Shown one piece after another: positions 9,196 through 18,091 of a stretch of DNA of 64,000 nucleotides; positions within the stretch are counted from its first letter, which is position 1, and each line of letters starts with the position of its first letter. Source of the stretch: Advenella mimigardefordensis DPN7 (GTDB lineage Bacteria > Pseudomonadota > Gammaproteobacteria > Burkholderiales > Burkholderiaceae_B); assembly GCF_000521505.1 (NCBI RefSeq), contig NZ_CP003915.1, positions 2,914,001-2,978,000 of the forward strand, written 5' to 3'. The translations under genes were made by a program, and so were the position numbers. Under the pieces are notes generated by a model that was not told the origin of the DNA, did not search any database, and saw only the letters and a program-made list of their open reading frames with translations.

Positions 9196-11685
9196 TCAAT
9201 AACGGATATCCAGACCCACCTTCATCGAAAGCGGTGCCCCGTAGTACGCGGTACCCACACCGGAATAATATTTTTTGTCCAGCAAATTGTAGACATTCAC
9301 GTAAGCCGATACTTTATCTGTGATCGCATAGCGACCCATCAAATCAACAACGGCATAGCCCTTCTGTGTAAAGCGCTCACCATTGGGGCCCCTGCCATCC
9401 TGATAGATAGCACTTTGCGTGCGCACGCCGGCGCCCAGCGTGAGGCCGTTGCCAACATTCGGCATGTGATAGGTGGTGAACAGTTTGAATACGTTCTGCG
9501 CCACTTCAGTGCTGAGCACGCCACCGTCTTTATCCTTGCTCACGCTGCGCGTAAAACCGGCTGACAGTTGCCAGTTGGGCAGTACCTCACCCGACACTTC
9601 CAGTTCAAAACCACGGGTTCGTGCTCCGGAGACCGACTCGTAAGCGCTGTTGCCGTTCGGCGCATACTCACCCGGCAGGGCAACACCCAGATTGTCCTGC
9701 TTGAGGTAGAAAACCGCGGCGCTCACATTCAGACGATCATCCAGCAAGCTGCCCTTAACTCCGAACTCATAGCTATTGCCCAGCAATGGCTTGAGATAAT
9801 TGCCGCTGGTGTCCTGATAGGTCTGAGGTTTAAAAATAGAGGTATAGCCTGCATAAAGGGACCATGCTTTGCTGATGTCATACACAATACCAACGTAAGG
9901 TGTCAGCTTGTCATGCTCAGCCTGCAATACGGCAGAGGTCTCGGCACCAGCCAGATCGTAATTGCGTTTATCATTATCCCAGGACGTCATGCGCGCACCA
10001 AGAATCACCGACAGGTCATCTGCAGGTCGCAGGCGCGTAGTGATGTACGCGCTGGCTGATTTTTCGCGGATATGCATTCTGCCACTGGCCGGGTTGACCG
10101 GCGCGCCAGGCGTACTGCCATCCCAGTCGTCAATATTGCTGATGGCACCATCCCAGCCGTTGAAACGCCACAAGCCATAGGTAGGCGTCGCTTCTTCTGT
10201 ATGCGTTAATGTGGCGCCCACGACCAGGTCGTGACGTCGTCCGAACAGCGTATACGGTCCGGTAGCGTAGATATCCAGGCTGTTCTGCCTGGGCTTGCCG
10301 GCCCAGCGCCCCGCCCAGATCGACACGCCCTGACCGCTTTCTCGATTCGGATAACCACCTGCAGCGTAACCAATCACTTCGTTATAACGACTGGAGGCAT
10401 AGTTATAGGTACCTTTGACAAGCCAGTCATTTTCAAAACGATGTTCGAGAGAAACAAAAAACGATTGATTGCGACGTTTGGAAAAGGCCCAGTCTGCTGC
10501 GGCGCTGTCGGATCGACTCCACTCGGTCCGCATACCATCGGAAAAAAAACCGGGCCGGCCCGATCTAGCGTGTCCGGTGATATTATCTTCCAGATAGGAA
10601 AACCCCATTCTGGCAAGGGTGGACGGCGTCAGGTCGGCCTCTACCGTCGCATAGAATATCCGCTTTTTTTCGCGTAACCGTTCAAGATATGAATGATTGT
10701 TCTGAATCACGCCAACGACGCGACCTCGCACGGTGCCCTCTTCGTTCAATGGTGTAGCAACATCGACTTCAGAACGGTAGTGATCCCAGGAACCCATCTC
10801 CAGTTTTGCCAGCGCCTGAAATTCCTGTGTCGGTTTTTTTCTGATCATATTCAGCGCACCACCTGGCGAACCCAGTCCGCTCATCAGTCCGGTGGCGCCC
10901 CGCACAATTTCAACTCGGTCGAAAAGCGCCATATCGCTGGTCTGAAAAATACTGCTGTAATTACTGTTGACCTGTCCCACACCATCAATCAGATAATTAT
11001 CAATTTCGAAACCGCGAGAGTAAATCATACTTGAATCGGAACCCGCGTTCCCGGCTGAGTCCATTGCCAGCCCCGGCGTTTGCTGCACCAGATCGGATAA
11101 TTGCGTAATCCCCTGATCGTCCATGCGCTGGCGGGTCATGACTGTTACCGACTGCGGCGTTTCCCGCGGTGACAGCGACAGGCGGGTTGATGACCCCATT
11201 GCCTGGCTGGTATAAGACCCGGACCCTTCCGTTATACCAGGATCGGCGTACGTTTCCGCAACAATGGCGCCCAACTGCGTCACATCATCCACAGCTGCGG
11301 CAGTAGCAGCAACCTGCGGCTGTGCGCGTTGTATTAACGTAATCGTATTGCCCTGTCGACTGTAACGTAGCGAGCTACCCGATAGCAATTGGTCCAGCGC
11401 CTGTTCAGGAGTAAGCGTGCCCTTTACGCCACGGGTATTCAACCCCTGCAGCAATGACGCCTGGTAAATAAACTGCAAATTGGTTTGCTGACCCAACTTC
11501 AATAATGCATCACTCAACGGTTGCGGGCCGATCGTGATAGGCACAGCTCGCTGTTGTGCATGCGCAGCGACGGAAAACGTCAGAGCAACAGTGGCCGCAA
11601 GCGTCACTGCAACATAAGTAGCGGATACGGTGGAGTCACTAACTGGCACCGGTCGAGTAGAGAATAACGATTGAATTTGAGCCAC
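9196..11685 (-). CDS. FpvA-like TonB-dependent transducer receptor with STN domain
   Basis: An 829-residue outer-membrane receptor that both imports a ferric siderophore and signals its presence. After a signal peptide (to about residue 44, AAHAQ) comes an STN domain (ITIGPQPLSDALLKLGQQ, then RYSRQGNTITLI) that contacts a FecR protein. The plug follows (LSPRETPQSVTVMTRQRMDD, YSRGFEIDNYLIDG, VEIVRGATGLMSGLGSPGG), and the barrel ends in KVGLDIRY. The GTG start follows AAGGTAA. The gene lies between fecR and macAB, and a motif shared with the fecR upstream region (11778-11807) suggests control by the linked FecI-type sigma factor. Plug and barrel style match pyoverdine/hydroxamate receptors; the actual ligand is not known. 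Confidence 0.93.
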   Translation of the reverse strand: MAQIQSLFSTRPVPVSDSTVSATYVAVTLAATVALTFSVAAHAQQRAVPITIGPQPLSDALLKLGQQTNLQFIYQASLLQGLNTRGVKGTLTPEQALDQLLSGSSLRYSRQGNTITLIQRAQPQVAATAAAVDDVTQLGAIVAETYADPGITEGSGSYTSQAMGSSTRLSLSPRETPQSVTVMTRQRMDDQGITQLSDLVQQTPGLAMDSAGNAGSDSSMIYSRGFEIDNYLIDGVGQVNSNYSSIFQTSDMALFDRVEIVRGATGLMSGLGSPGGALNMIRKKPTQEFQALAKLEMGSWDHYRSEVDVATPLNEEGTVRGRVVGVIQNNHSYLERLREKKRIFYATVEADLTPSTLARMGFSYLEDNITGHARSGRPGFFSDGMRTEWSRSDSAAADWAFSKRRNQSFFVSLEHRFENDWLVKGTYNYASSRYNEVIGYAAGGYPNRESGQGVSIWAGRWAGKPRQNSLDIYATGPYTLFGRRHDLVVGATLTHTEEATPTYGLWRFNGWDGAISNIDDWDGSTPGAPVNPASGRMHIREKSASAYITTRLRPADDLSVILGARMTSWDNDKRNYDLAGAETSAVLQAEHDKLTPYVGIVYDISKAWSLYAGYTSIFKPQTYQDTSGNYLKPLLGNSYEFGVKGSLLDDRLNVSAAVFYLKQDNLGVALPGEYAPNGNSAYESVSGARTRGFELEVSGEVLPNWQLSAGFTRSVSKDKDGGVLSTEVAQNVFKLFTTYHMPNVGNGLTLGAGVRTQSAIYQDGRGPNGERFTQKGYAVVDLMGRYAITDKVSAYVNVYNLLDKKYYSGVGTAYYGAPLSMKVGLDIRY

Positions 11686-11777
11686 GACGAATTACCTTGA
11701 ATTTAAAAACAGGACGACACCACTATTGCATTTGCAATTGCGTGCGCCTGGCGTTGTTGGCAACGCTGCTATTTCTG

Positions 11778-11807
11778 GTAAGACGAATGGCAGGCCAAAA
11801 AACCTGA
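11778..11807 (-). promoter_or_regulatory. Putative FecI-type sigma promoter of the receptor-macAB unit
   Basis: On the minus strand TCAGGTTTT, nine variable bases, then CATTCGTCTTAC. The same two blocks with identical spacing occur at 13007-13036 before fecR. Both copies lie in intergenic DNA 65-95 bases before a start codon, as expected for an ECF sigma promoter. The exact -35 and -10 boundaries are inferred. Confidence 0.7.
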
Positions 11808-11952
11808 CTGCATTTCCGATTTATTTTTAGGGGACGGTGCCTGCACGTGTAGTCCTTTTTCGCGAACACTGCGGCCAGCATCAAATATAGCGGCAACCGT
11901 ACTGGCGATACCAGCTGGATGAATTAGATCAGCTTGCGTCTGTTGACAAGCG

Positions 11953-12942
11953 TCAACGCATGAACAAACGGATACCCCCGCGGTCGCTCCGCACAACGCG
12001 CAAGGGAAGGCTTTGAGGAAGTGCGTCAAGAAACGCAGGCAAGTCGTCGACATTGAAGACACCGGCTACCGGTAGCCGTTCGAGTCGCGGATCAGCAACG
12101 ACCATAGGTTCAGGAAGATATCGGTTCATCTCACTGACCACTGACGCCAAAGGGCGATTGCGAAATATCACTTTACCCTGGCGCCAGGCAGTAAGTACCG
12201 CCACGTCTTCATTCTGCGGTGTACTCACACCCGATGCAGTGATATGGGTAGACATGGATGGCATCAGTTTCACCGAGCGGGCCACAGGCGTTGCCTCTGC
12301 TCTTACCGAAACAACGCCCGACTCAACCGCAACCAATACGTCCAGCGGCTGTTCCATCCGCACATTGAATCGCGTTCCCACTACCTTTATGCAACCGACA
12401 GCAGTGATCACATAAAACGGATGCGCCGGATCATGCGCAACATCAAACATCACGTCGCCGTGCAGCAACTCGACCAATCGTTTCCCGTTGCTTACCCGAA
12501 ACGTAAGCGAAGAGGCGGTGTTCAGATCCAGGCGGGTGCCATCGGGCAGGTATTCTGTACGTCGTTCGCCACGTGCTGTCTCCAGCTGGATTTTTTTTCC
12601 ATCCTGCCAGTCGTTGTAAAACACCAGCCCCGCCCCCACCGTCATGGCCGTACAGGCAGCCAGCCCGGCCGCCACAAAACCACGCCGGGAGGCGAAGAAA
12701 CGCCGCTGTGTGTCGTGAGGCTCTGCTGCCAGCGCTCGCATCTGGCGGGCAGGTACGTGATCGGCCCATTGCCACAGTTGCTCCATCGCCCGGTATTCCC
12801 TGTCGTGCGCCGGATTGGCCTGGCGCCACAGCTGCAGCGCAGCCAGTTGCTCCTGCGAACATTTTCCTGCACGGACAAGGGTGAACCACCAGGCGGCCGC
12901 CTCACGCGGATCGTCCGGGGGGATATGTAGCGGATCTGTCAT
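11953..12942 (-). CDS. fecR: FecR-family anti-sigma regulator
   Basis: A 329-residue inner-membrane protein that holds the FecI-type sigma factor and is switched by the loaded receptor. An N-terminal DUF4880 region (EAAAWWFTLVRAGKCS) is followed by a twin-arginine-like SRRGFVAAGLAACTAM transmembrane segment near residue 90. The periplasmic FecR domain comes next (TEYLPDGTRLDLNTASSL, VELLHGDVMFDVAHD, GTRFNVR). The C-terminal part that contacts the STN domain contains FRNRPLASVVSEMNRY. It sits between the sigma gene and the STN receptor, the classic order of cell-surface signalling systems. A sigma-type promoter motif lies 65 bases upstream, so it appears to be transcribed separately from the sigma gene. 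Confidence 0.93.
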   Translation of the reverse strand: MTDPLHIPPDDPREAAAWWFTLVRAGKCSQEQLAALQLWRQANPAHDREYRAMEQLWQWADHVPARQMRALAAEPHDTQRRFFASRRGFVAAGLAACTAMTVGAGLVFYNDWQDGKKIQLETARGERRTEYLPDGTRLDLNTASSLTFRVSNGKRLVELLHGDVMFDVAHDPAHPFYVITAVGCIKVVGTRFNVRMEQPLDVLVAVESGVVSVRAEATPVARSVKLMPSMSTHITASGVSTPQNEDVAVLTAWRQGKVIFRNRPLASVVSEMNRYLPEPMVVADPRLERLPVAGVFNVDDLPAFLDALPQSLPLRVVRSDRGGIRLFMR

Positions 12943-13006
12943 GCCTTAGCTAACCGAATGCCCGGCTCCTTTTAGGGTAACTACACAATGCATACCCTTC
13001 TTTCGA

Positions 13007-13036
13007 GTAAGACGAATGAACAATAATAAAACCTGA
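13007..13036 (-). promoter_or_regulatory. Putative FecI-type sigma promoter of fecR
   Basis: The minus strand carries the same TCAGGTTTT-N9-CATTCGTCTTAC arrangement as 11778-11807, but the nine spacer bases differ. Conserved blocks with a variable spacer of fixed length argue for a functional promoter rather than copied DNA. It lies in the short gap between fecI and fecR. Confidence 0.7.
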
Positions 13037-13038
13037 AT

Positions 13039-13548
13039 TCAATATGGGGAATAATCCTGAAGTCGATCACGCAGATGATGCAATGCCCGGATCATGTATT
13101 TTTGCACCATATTGACGGAAATATCCAGCCGCTTGGCGATTTCCTCCTGGGAATAGCCCTCGAGCTTCTGCCAGATAAAGACCTGACGGCATTTTAAGGG
13201 CAATTCTGCCAGTGCCTCTGTCAGACTGTCAAGCAACTGCGTATGGCGAATATGACTATCCGGATCATCTACGGCTGGCTGATCATCTTCGTGCAAGTGA
13301 TGCAAGGGTAAGGTATCGAGTATGTTGCCCCGACGATGCTGGTCGGTCAGGCGGTTGCGCACACAGCGATGTAAAAACCCCTTGGGGTGAACCGGGGAGG
13401 TTTTTAATTTTCCTTCCAATGCCATGGCCAGGACATCATGCGTGGCATCTTCCGCATCCTGCCTTGAACCGGTACGACGTGTCCAGGTTCTTAGCAACTC
13501 CTGATAATACTGCAGCCAGTCACCGGGCAAGGTGCGCAGATCGCTCAT
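13039..13548 (-). CDS. fecI: FecI-like ECF RNA polymerase sigma factor
   Basis: A 169-residue group IV sigma factor. Region 2 runs from WLQYYQELLRTWTRRTG through QDAEDATHDVLAMAL. Region 4 carries LAELPLKCRQVFIWQKLEGYSQEEIAKRL and a recognition helix at ISVNMVQKYMIRALHHLRD. These are the signatures of iron-starvation sigma factors such as FecI and FpvI. The start lies 12 bases after the stop of the upstream small membrane protein. It therefore appears to be the last gene of the long Fur-box-controlled operon that starts at 20000. It should direct transcription of fecR and of the receptor-macAB unit through the shared motif at 13007 and 11778. Confidence 0.93.
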   Translation of the reverse strand: MSDLRTLPGDWLQYYQELLRTWTRRTGSRQDAEDATHDVLAMALEGKLKTSPVHPKGFLHRCVRNRLTDQHRRGNILDTLPLHHLHEDDQPAVDDPDSHIRHTQLLDSLTEALAELPLKCRQVFIWQKLEGYSQEEIAKRLDISVNMVQKYMIRALHHLRDRLQDYSPY

Positions 13549-13560
13549 AGTCGTTTTGCT

Positions 13561-14100
13561 TTAGCGCTGCCCCAGCCATTTGATCGTAACCGGCGATGCC
13601 TCGGCCAGGGCAAATGAGGTGGAATGCGATGAACCATCCCAGCCTTCCGCGGTCAACCACAACTGGGCATCGGGCCGGGTATCCTTAGGAATCAGCACGC
13701 CGATCTGCATATTGTAAACACTGCCAAAGCCAATGGCACCGGCAGTGCGCAGACTGCGCGGCTTGCCCACCCGCAGGTAAACAGCGCGAATGTCCTTGCG
13801 GCACGATTCGCACAGCGACACCGAAAAAGTTTTCACAAAACCGGCTGTCCCGTCGCGTCTTGGTGGCAAAGCGTCAAACTCGGCCATTTGCACTTCCCAT
13901 GGTCCCACTTTTTTGGTCCCCAGATCATGCACCCCCAATCCCAGATCACCCGAGAACAGCGCCTGATCTTTGAGATAGCGCGGCACGAAGCACAGCGGGA
14001 TCAGGATGGCTAGTACACTGATGTGAAAGCGCCAGCGATACCACCAGATCTTGAGGGCCGACGGTGATTCAGAGCGAATTGCCTGTGCCTGACTATTCAT
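13561..14100 (-). CDS. FpvH-like membrane-anchored protein
   Basis: A 179-residue protein with one N-terminal membrane helix (FHISVLAILIPLCFV, about residues 29-43) and a periplasmic domain of about 130 residues. The domain contains a CESC pair (LCESCRKDI), possibly redox active or metal binding. The start codon overlaps the stop of the PepSY gene (ATGA). In Pseudomonas the small gene after the PepSY reductase FpvG is fpvH, and position and size fit that. Homology is inferred from position, not shown. Family members are sometimes mislabelled as thiamine-pyrophosphate binding, for which no motif is seen here. Confidence 0.75.
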   Translation of the reverse strand: MNSQAQAIRSESPSALKIWWYRWRFHISVLAILIPLCFVPRYLKDQALFSGDLGLGVHDLGTKKVGPWEVQMAEFDALPPRRDGTAGFVKTFSVSLCESCRKDIRAVYLRVGKPRSLRTAGAIGFGSVYNMQIGVLIPKDTRPDAQLWLTAEGWDGSSHSTSFALAEASPVTIKWLGQR

Positions 14101-15338
14101 GATGTACCCTTCTCTGTTTCCATAAACTGCCCGCCCGCTGCCGCTGACGATGGCCGGCCGCTATGGCTGGCTGTTACCTCTTTCCGGCGCGACTCGCGGT
14201 GCTCACGAATCATACCGGCGGTTTCCTTTGCGGTTCGCTTGGTCCAGATCAACATTCCCGACAGCACCATCATGGTTAACAGCACACCAAAAAAGAAATA
14301 CACCAGTTTGAGCCAGAGCCCGGCAAAATCTCCGGTATGCAATGGACGCATGGATTCGGTCACCAGCTCCAGGCCGGAATAATCCGATACGGTACGGGAA
14401 GCATCAACATTACCGGTATAGGGGTTGACCGATGCGCGCTCAAGAATGAGCGGATAACTGCTACGCCCCATCACCGTATAGTGACTATAGGCATTGGCTG
14501 GCAGGAAAATGGACTCGGCCTGCATATCCGGGAAATGGTCTTTGGCCTTTGCCACCGCCTGATCCGGCGATAGCAGCAGGCTCCTGGTGGAGCCATCCGT
14601 GCGTGTGGGTACATCCTGGCGTTGCACCATGGCCGGCGGCGGTGCCGTTGAAATGGAAATACTGTTGTCAAACAGAATGGCTTCGATCAGGAACCAGATG
14701 GCAGTCACACTGATAATGGCGATGAAAGGCACAGACCAGATTCCTGCCAGCCTGTGAAAATCCCCCCAGAAAATGCGCGCGCCCTGTCCGATACGCAGCC
14801 GGGGCTTCAGGTAGCCGCGCCAGAATCGCTTATACACCACCAGCCCGGTGATCAGCGATATCAGCATGGGAATACCCAGCAATGCCACGGCATACCAGCC
14901 CCAGGCAAAACCATTGGTGAACGGTACCAGCAACCAGCCATGCAATGCACGTACAAACTGCCGAAAATCGAAACCGGAAATCTGGCCCTGAATCTCGCCG
15001 GTGTAGGGATTGACATACAAGCGCCCAGACTTGCCATCCTGATAACTGGTGTTCACGGTAAGAGCAAACTGCGATTTAACCGGACGACGGATGGATTTGA
15101 CCACCGATCCCGGATGGGCTTTCTCTACGCGCGCCAGTACCTCGTCATAAGTGAGCATTCTGGGATTGCCGGCAGGCGGATTGGCTCGCACCATCGGGCT
15201 GGCCAGCCACTCAATCTCCTGACTGACCGTCGCAATACTGCCGGTCAGGCAAACGAAAAAGATAAAGCCCCAAATCGGCAATGCCAGCCAGCTATGGATC
15301 AGAAACCAGACCTTGGCTTTGGATTTTTTCTTGGCCAT
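14097..15338 (-). CDS. FpvG-like PepSY-associated membrane protein
   Basis: A 413-residue inner-membrane protein of the PepSY-associated TM family. Helices are seen near residues 12-37, 145-170, 195-225 and 335-365, with PepSY-type periplasmic domains between them (YDEVLARVEKAHPG, VNPYTGEI and a second VNPYTGNV). Histidines in the helices (LIHSW, RALHGWL, FHRLAGIWS, RPLHTGDF) are typical of heme-binding or electron-transfer members. The start at 15338 follows GAGGTGAGGT. Pseudomonas FpvG, of the same family, reduces iron in the periplasm to release it from pyoverdine. A comparable reductase role is inferred from the surrounding FpvC-F-like transporter genes. Confidence 0.85.
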   Translation of the reverse strand: MAKKKSKAKVWFLIHSWLALPIWGFIFFVCLTGSIATVSQEIEWLASPMVRANPPAGNPRMLTYDEVLARVEKAHPGSVVKSIRRPVKSQFALTVNTSYQDGKSGRLYVNPYTGEIQGQISGFDFRQFVRALHGWLLVPFTNGFAWGWYAVALLGIPMLISLITGLVVYKRFWRGYLKPRLRIGQGARIFWGDFHRLAGIWSVPFIAIISVTAIWFLIEAILFDNSISISTAPPPAMVQRQDVPTRTDGSTRSLLLSPDQAVAKAKDHFPDMQAESIFLPANAYSHYTVMGRSSYPLILERASVNPYTGNVDASRTVSDYSGLELVTESMRPLHTGDFAGLWLKLVYFFFGVLLTMMVLSGMLIWTKRTAKETAGMIREHRESRRKEVTASHSGRPSSAAAGGQFMETEKGTS

Positions 15339-15396
15339 GTTTACCTCACCTCGCCAAACCATTCAGATGTCATCAACATAATGCATGTGTCCCGCA

Positions 15397-16440
15397 TCAG
15401 CTCGTGCTGCCGGCAGACAGTGCCGTAACCAGTTGCCTGGCGGCGGCCTCCAGCACGGCCACCGGATCATTGCCATCCGTTTCCACCACGACTGATTTAG
15501 CGCCTGCACCGGTAATCGCCGCCATCACTTGCGCGCCGGGGGCTTCATGCAATAGCACTGTCTGCACGCCATTGTCGCTGATGGTTTTACCCAGCTCGGC
15601 CAGGGCCTGTGCATTCCACTCGGACGGCATGGTCACCGGCACGATATCCAGATTGAAGGCACCAGCCAGTGTCTGCAAGCGCGGCGATAACACCACGACA
15701 GACAGGCTTGGCGCATCCAGCAACGCAGATTCCACCCGGGCATTCAGTGCCATCAGGCGCTGACGCAAGGACGCCAGATTGGCCTCTACCTTGTCTTTGG
15801 CAGCTGGCTCAAGGCGGATAATGTCAGATGCAATAATGTCGGCCATCCTGCCCATATTGACCGGATTGAGCCACGGATAGTCTGCTGCGGTGTTCTTGTC
15901 TGTGGCAGCGGCAATACCGGGCAGACTATGATCTACCGGATTGGCCGCATCAATTTCAATCACACGGATATTATGTTTTCGTGCCAGTGGATAGAGCGGA
16001 TCATCCGGCCAGATAGAACGCAGATGCACCACCGCATCAGCATTGCTCACGATGCGATCAAACGCTTTCGCGCCACGACCCGACAGATACGCATAATGAC
16101 GGGATGCAGGCAGATTGGCGGGCGTTGCCCGGCCCGGCACAATGGCGCTACCCTGGGTCAACGCTTCAAGCAGCCCGTAGATCACCGGATGCGCTGCCAC
16201 GACTGTGGTTGCCTGCTGCTTCTGTGCAGGAGCACCCGCGGATGCTGGCGCTGCGGTCACAGCAGATGCGGAGCCAGGTGCGCTCTTGCCTTGAACTGCC
16301 GCTTCTGCACCGCCAGGGCTGCGTGGCTGAACTTTATCCTGGGCCTGAGCCGGTGGCACCAGCGCGGTTGTCATGCATAGGGCCAGCAATGCCAGCCGCA
16401 GTTGAGAAAAACGAAGGGGAGAGACAGCGATCGGCTTCAT
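15397..16440 (-). CDS. FpvF-like periplasmic metal-binding protein
   Basis: A 347-residue secreted solute-binding protein distantly of the ZnuA/TroA type. The signal peptide ends at PPAQAQ (about residue 34). An Ala/Ser/Pro/Gln-rich linker of about 40 residues is followed by the binding domain (VVAAHPVIYGLLEALTQG, YPWLNPVNMGRMADI, SLSVVVLSPRLQTLAGAF, LLHEAPGAQVMAAI). It overlaps the permease gene by four bases (ATGA). It is the second binding protein of the operon, besides 18088-18990. Two different binding proteins with one ABC transporter is the FpvC/FpvF arrangement of pyoverdine iron uptake. The usual Zn ligand motif is not obvious, so iron or siderophore binding is plausible. Confidence 0.82.
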   Translation of the reverse strand: MKPIAVSPLRFSQLRLALLALCMTTALVPPAQAQDKVQPRSPGGAEAAVQGKSAPGSASAVTAAPASAGAPAQKQQATTVVAAHPVIYGLLEALTQGSAIVPGRATPANLPASRHYAYLSGRGAKAFDRIVSNADAVVHLRSIWPDDPLYPLARKHNIRVIEIDAANPVDHSLPGIAAATDKNTAADYPWLNPVNMGRMADIIASDIIRLEPAAKDKVEANLASLRQRLMALNARVESALLDAPSLSVVVLSPRLQTLAGAFNLDIVPVTMPSEWNAQALAELGKTISDNGVQTVLLHEAPGAQVMAAITGAGAKSVVVETDGNDPVAVLEAAARQLVTALSAGSTS

Positions 16441-17336
16441 GCCGTTGTTCCTTTCAATGCAGGGATAAATCCCCTGGCCAGCGCCGAGACGATAAACACG
16501 CTACCGGCAACCAGAATGATGGCCGCGCCCGAAGGTACCGGTAAAGCGAACTGAATGGGCAACAGAATACCCAGCAGAGTACTGACAATCGCAATGACGA
16601 TGGAAAGCCAGAAAAAGCCGCGCATCGATTGCGCCAGAATTCTTGCGGTGGCGGCCGGGATCACCAGCAATGCACCCACCAGGATGGCGCCAATGACCTT
16701 GACGGCGGCAACAGTGACCAGCGTGACCAGCACCACAAACAGATAATCCATCAATGTGGTACGTACTTTGCGCAGGGCGGCCAGCTGCACGTTGAAGCTG
16801 GACAAGATCAGATGGTTATAGTTGAACAGCGCCAGGCATGCCGTCAGCAACCCGATAATGCTCAGGACCACCAGGTCCTGGGACGAGACCGTTAGCACCG
16901 AACCGAACAGTACGTTTTCCAGAATATGAACATTGATCCTGCCTGCCAGCAGCAACAGCAGGCTGCCACCCAGCGCCAGTGAAATAGACAGAAAAACCCC
17001 GATAAGCGTGTCGGAAGCCAGGCCAGTACGGTTGCGCAGATAATTCAGCAAGATACCGAATAACAGACAAAACCCGAACAGACTGCCATAAGGACCTGTA
17101 TACGGTTCACCGACAAGAATGCCGATAGCCACACCGGTCATGGCCGCATGACCCACCGCCTCGGAGAAAAAGGCAAAGCGCTTGACCACCACCAGCGTAC
17201 CCAGCCCACCCAGCAAAGGCCCGATGATCAGGCCGGCCATAAAGGCATTGACCACGAAGCCATAGGTAAACATTTGCGGCAGTGCCCCGTCCTGAGCCCA
17301 TTGCTGCAACAGCGTGCGAATCGTATCGAAAATCAT
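16437..17336 (-). CDS. FpvE-like metal ABC transporter permease
   Basis: A 299-residue inner-membrane permease of the ABC-3 (Zn/Mn/Fe) family with about eight hydrophobic helices. It starts IGPLLGGLGTLVVVKRFAFF, then SEAVGHAAMTGVAIG, which is characteristic of this family. It ends with SGAAIILVAGSVFIVSALA. It overlaps the ATPase gene by four bases upstream and the second binding-protein gene by four bases downstream. It should move iron released in the periplasm into the cytosol together with the ATPase at 17333-18091. Zinc or manganese transport would be the default reading without the pyoverdine-type context. Confidence 0.9.
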   Translation of the reverse strand: MIFDTIRTLLQQWAQDGALPQMFTYGFVVNAFMAGLIIGPLLGGLGTLVVVKRFAFFSEAVGHAAMTGVAIGILVGEPYTGPYGSLFGFCLLFGILLNYLRNRTGLASDTLIGVFLSISLALGGSLLLLLAGRINVHILENVLFGSVLTVSSQDLVVLSIIGLLTACLALFNYNHLILSSFNVQLAALRKVRTTLMDYLFVVLVTLVTVAAVKVIGAILVGALLVIPAATARILAQSMRGFFWLSIVIAIVSTLLGILLPIQFALPVPSGAAIILVAGSVFIVSALARGFIPALKGTTA

Positions 17337-18091
17337 GCCGCCACCCTGGTCTGGCCGGACACGACGGGCGCAGTCGCCTGGGTATTCATGCCTGGATGGG
17401 CAGAGAAGAGCGTCAGCAGTTGCTCGGTAGACAGAACCCGAGCCGGCTCGCCATCACATACCACGCGGTGATTCAGTCCGGTCACCCGGTCGGCCAGACG
17501 CCTGACGGCATCCAGATCATGCTCCACCCACAATACGGTGACGTGGTTTCTACGCCAGTAAGCAAGCAACTCCTCAAAGACCGCAACGCCGGCTTCATCC
17601 AGTGCTGCCATGGGCTCATCGAGTACCAGCAGTGACGGAGCGGGGATAAGTGCCTGTGCCAGCATGATGCGCTGGCGCTCTCCTCCTGACAGGGCACCCA
17701 TGCGCCGCTTGCGCTTGTGCTGCATGCCCACGCGCATCAGGGCCTCATCAATCGCCCGCGTATTACGCGAGGATAAACCGAAAAACGCCGGTCGGCGCTG
17801 TGTCAGCACCCCCATGAAATCATTGACTGTCATGGGCAGGGTTCGGTCAAACTCCAGTGCCTGTGGAACATAGCCAATAACGCCCGGCTCCGCTGGCCAG
17901 GTGAGTGTCAGCGTGCCCTGATGCGGCATTTGCCCCATCAGCGTTTTGATCAAAGAGCTTTTACCAGCGCCGTTCGGGCCGATCAGTGCATGAACACTGC
18001 CAGGCGCCACATGTAGATCTATATCGTACAGAATCCGGGTCTGCCCAAGCGTGAGTCCGACCTGTTGCATGTCGATAGCCGGCCCTGTCAT
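17333..18091 (-). CDS. FpvD-like metal ABC transporter ATP-binding protein
   Basis: A 252-residue ABC ATPase with Walker A IGPNGAGKSSLIKTL, signature ALSGGERQRIMLAQAL, Walker B LLVLDEPMAALDE and switch histidine VLWVEHDLD. Its size and sequence fit the ATPases of Zn/Mn/Fe ABC-3 transporters. Start and stop codons overlap those of the flanking binding-protein and permease genes by four bases each, so the three products are translationally coupled. Confidence 0.92.
   Translation of the reverse strand: MTGPAIDMQQVGLTLGQTRILYDIDLHVAPGSVHALIGPNGAGKSSLIKTLMGQMPHQGTLTLTWPAEPGVIGYVPQALEFDRTLPMTVNDFMGVLTQRRPAFFGLSSRNTRAIDEALMRVGMQHKRKRRMGALSGGERQRIMLAQALIPAPSLLVLDEPMAALDEAGVAVFEELLAYWRRNHVTVLWVEHDLDAVRRLADRVTGLNHRVVCDGEPARVLSTEQLLTLFSAHPGMNTQATAPVVSGQTRVAA

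Noticed and set aside
11769..12062. 97-codon minus-strand frame overlapping the fecR end
   Set aside because: It runs over the fecR 3' part in another frame and through the putative receptor promoter. Fixed promoter blocks explain the region better.
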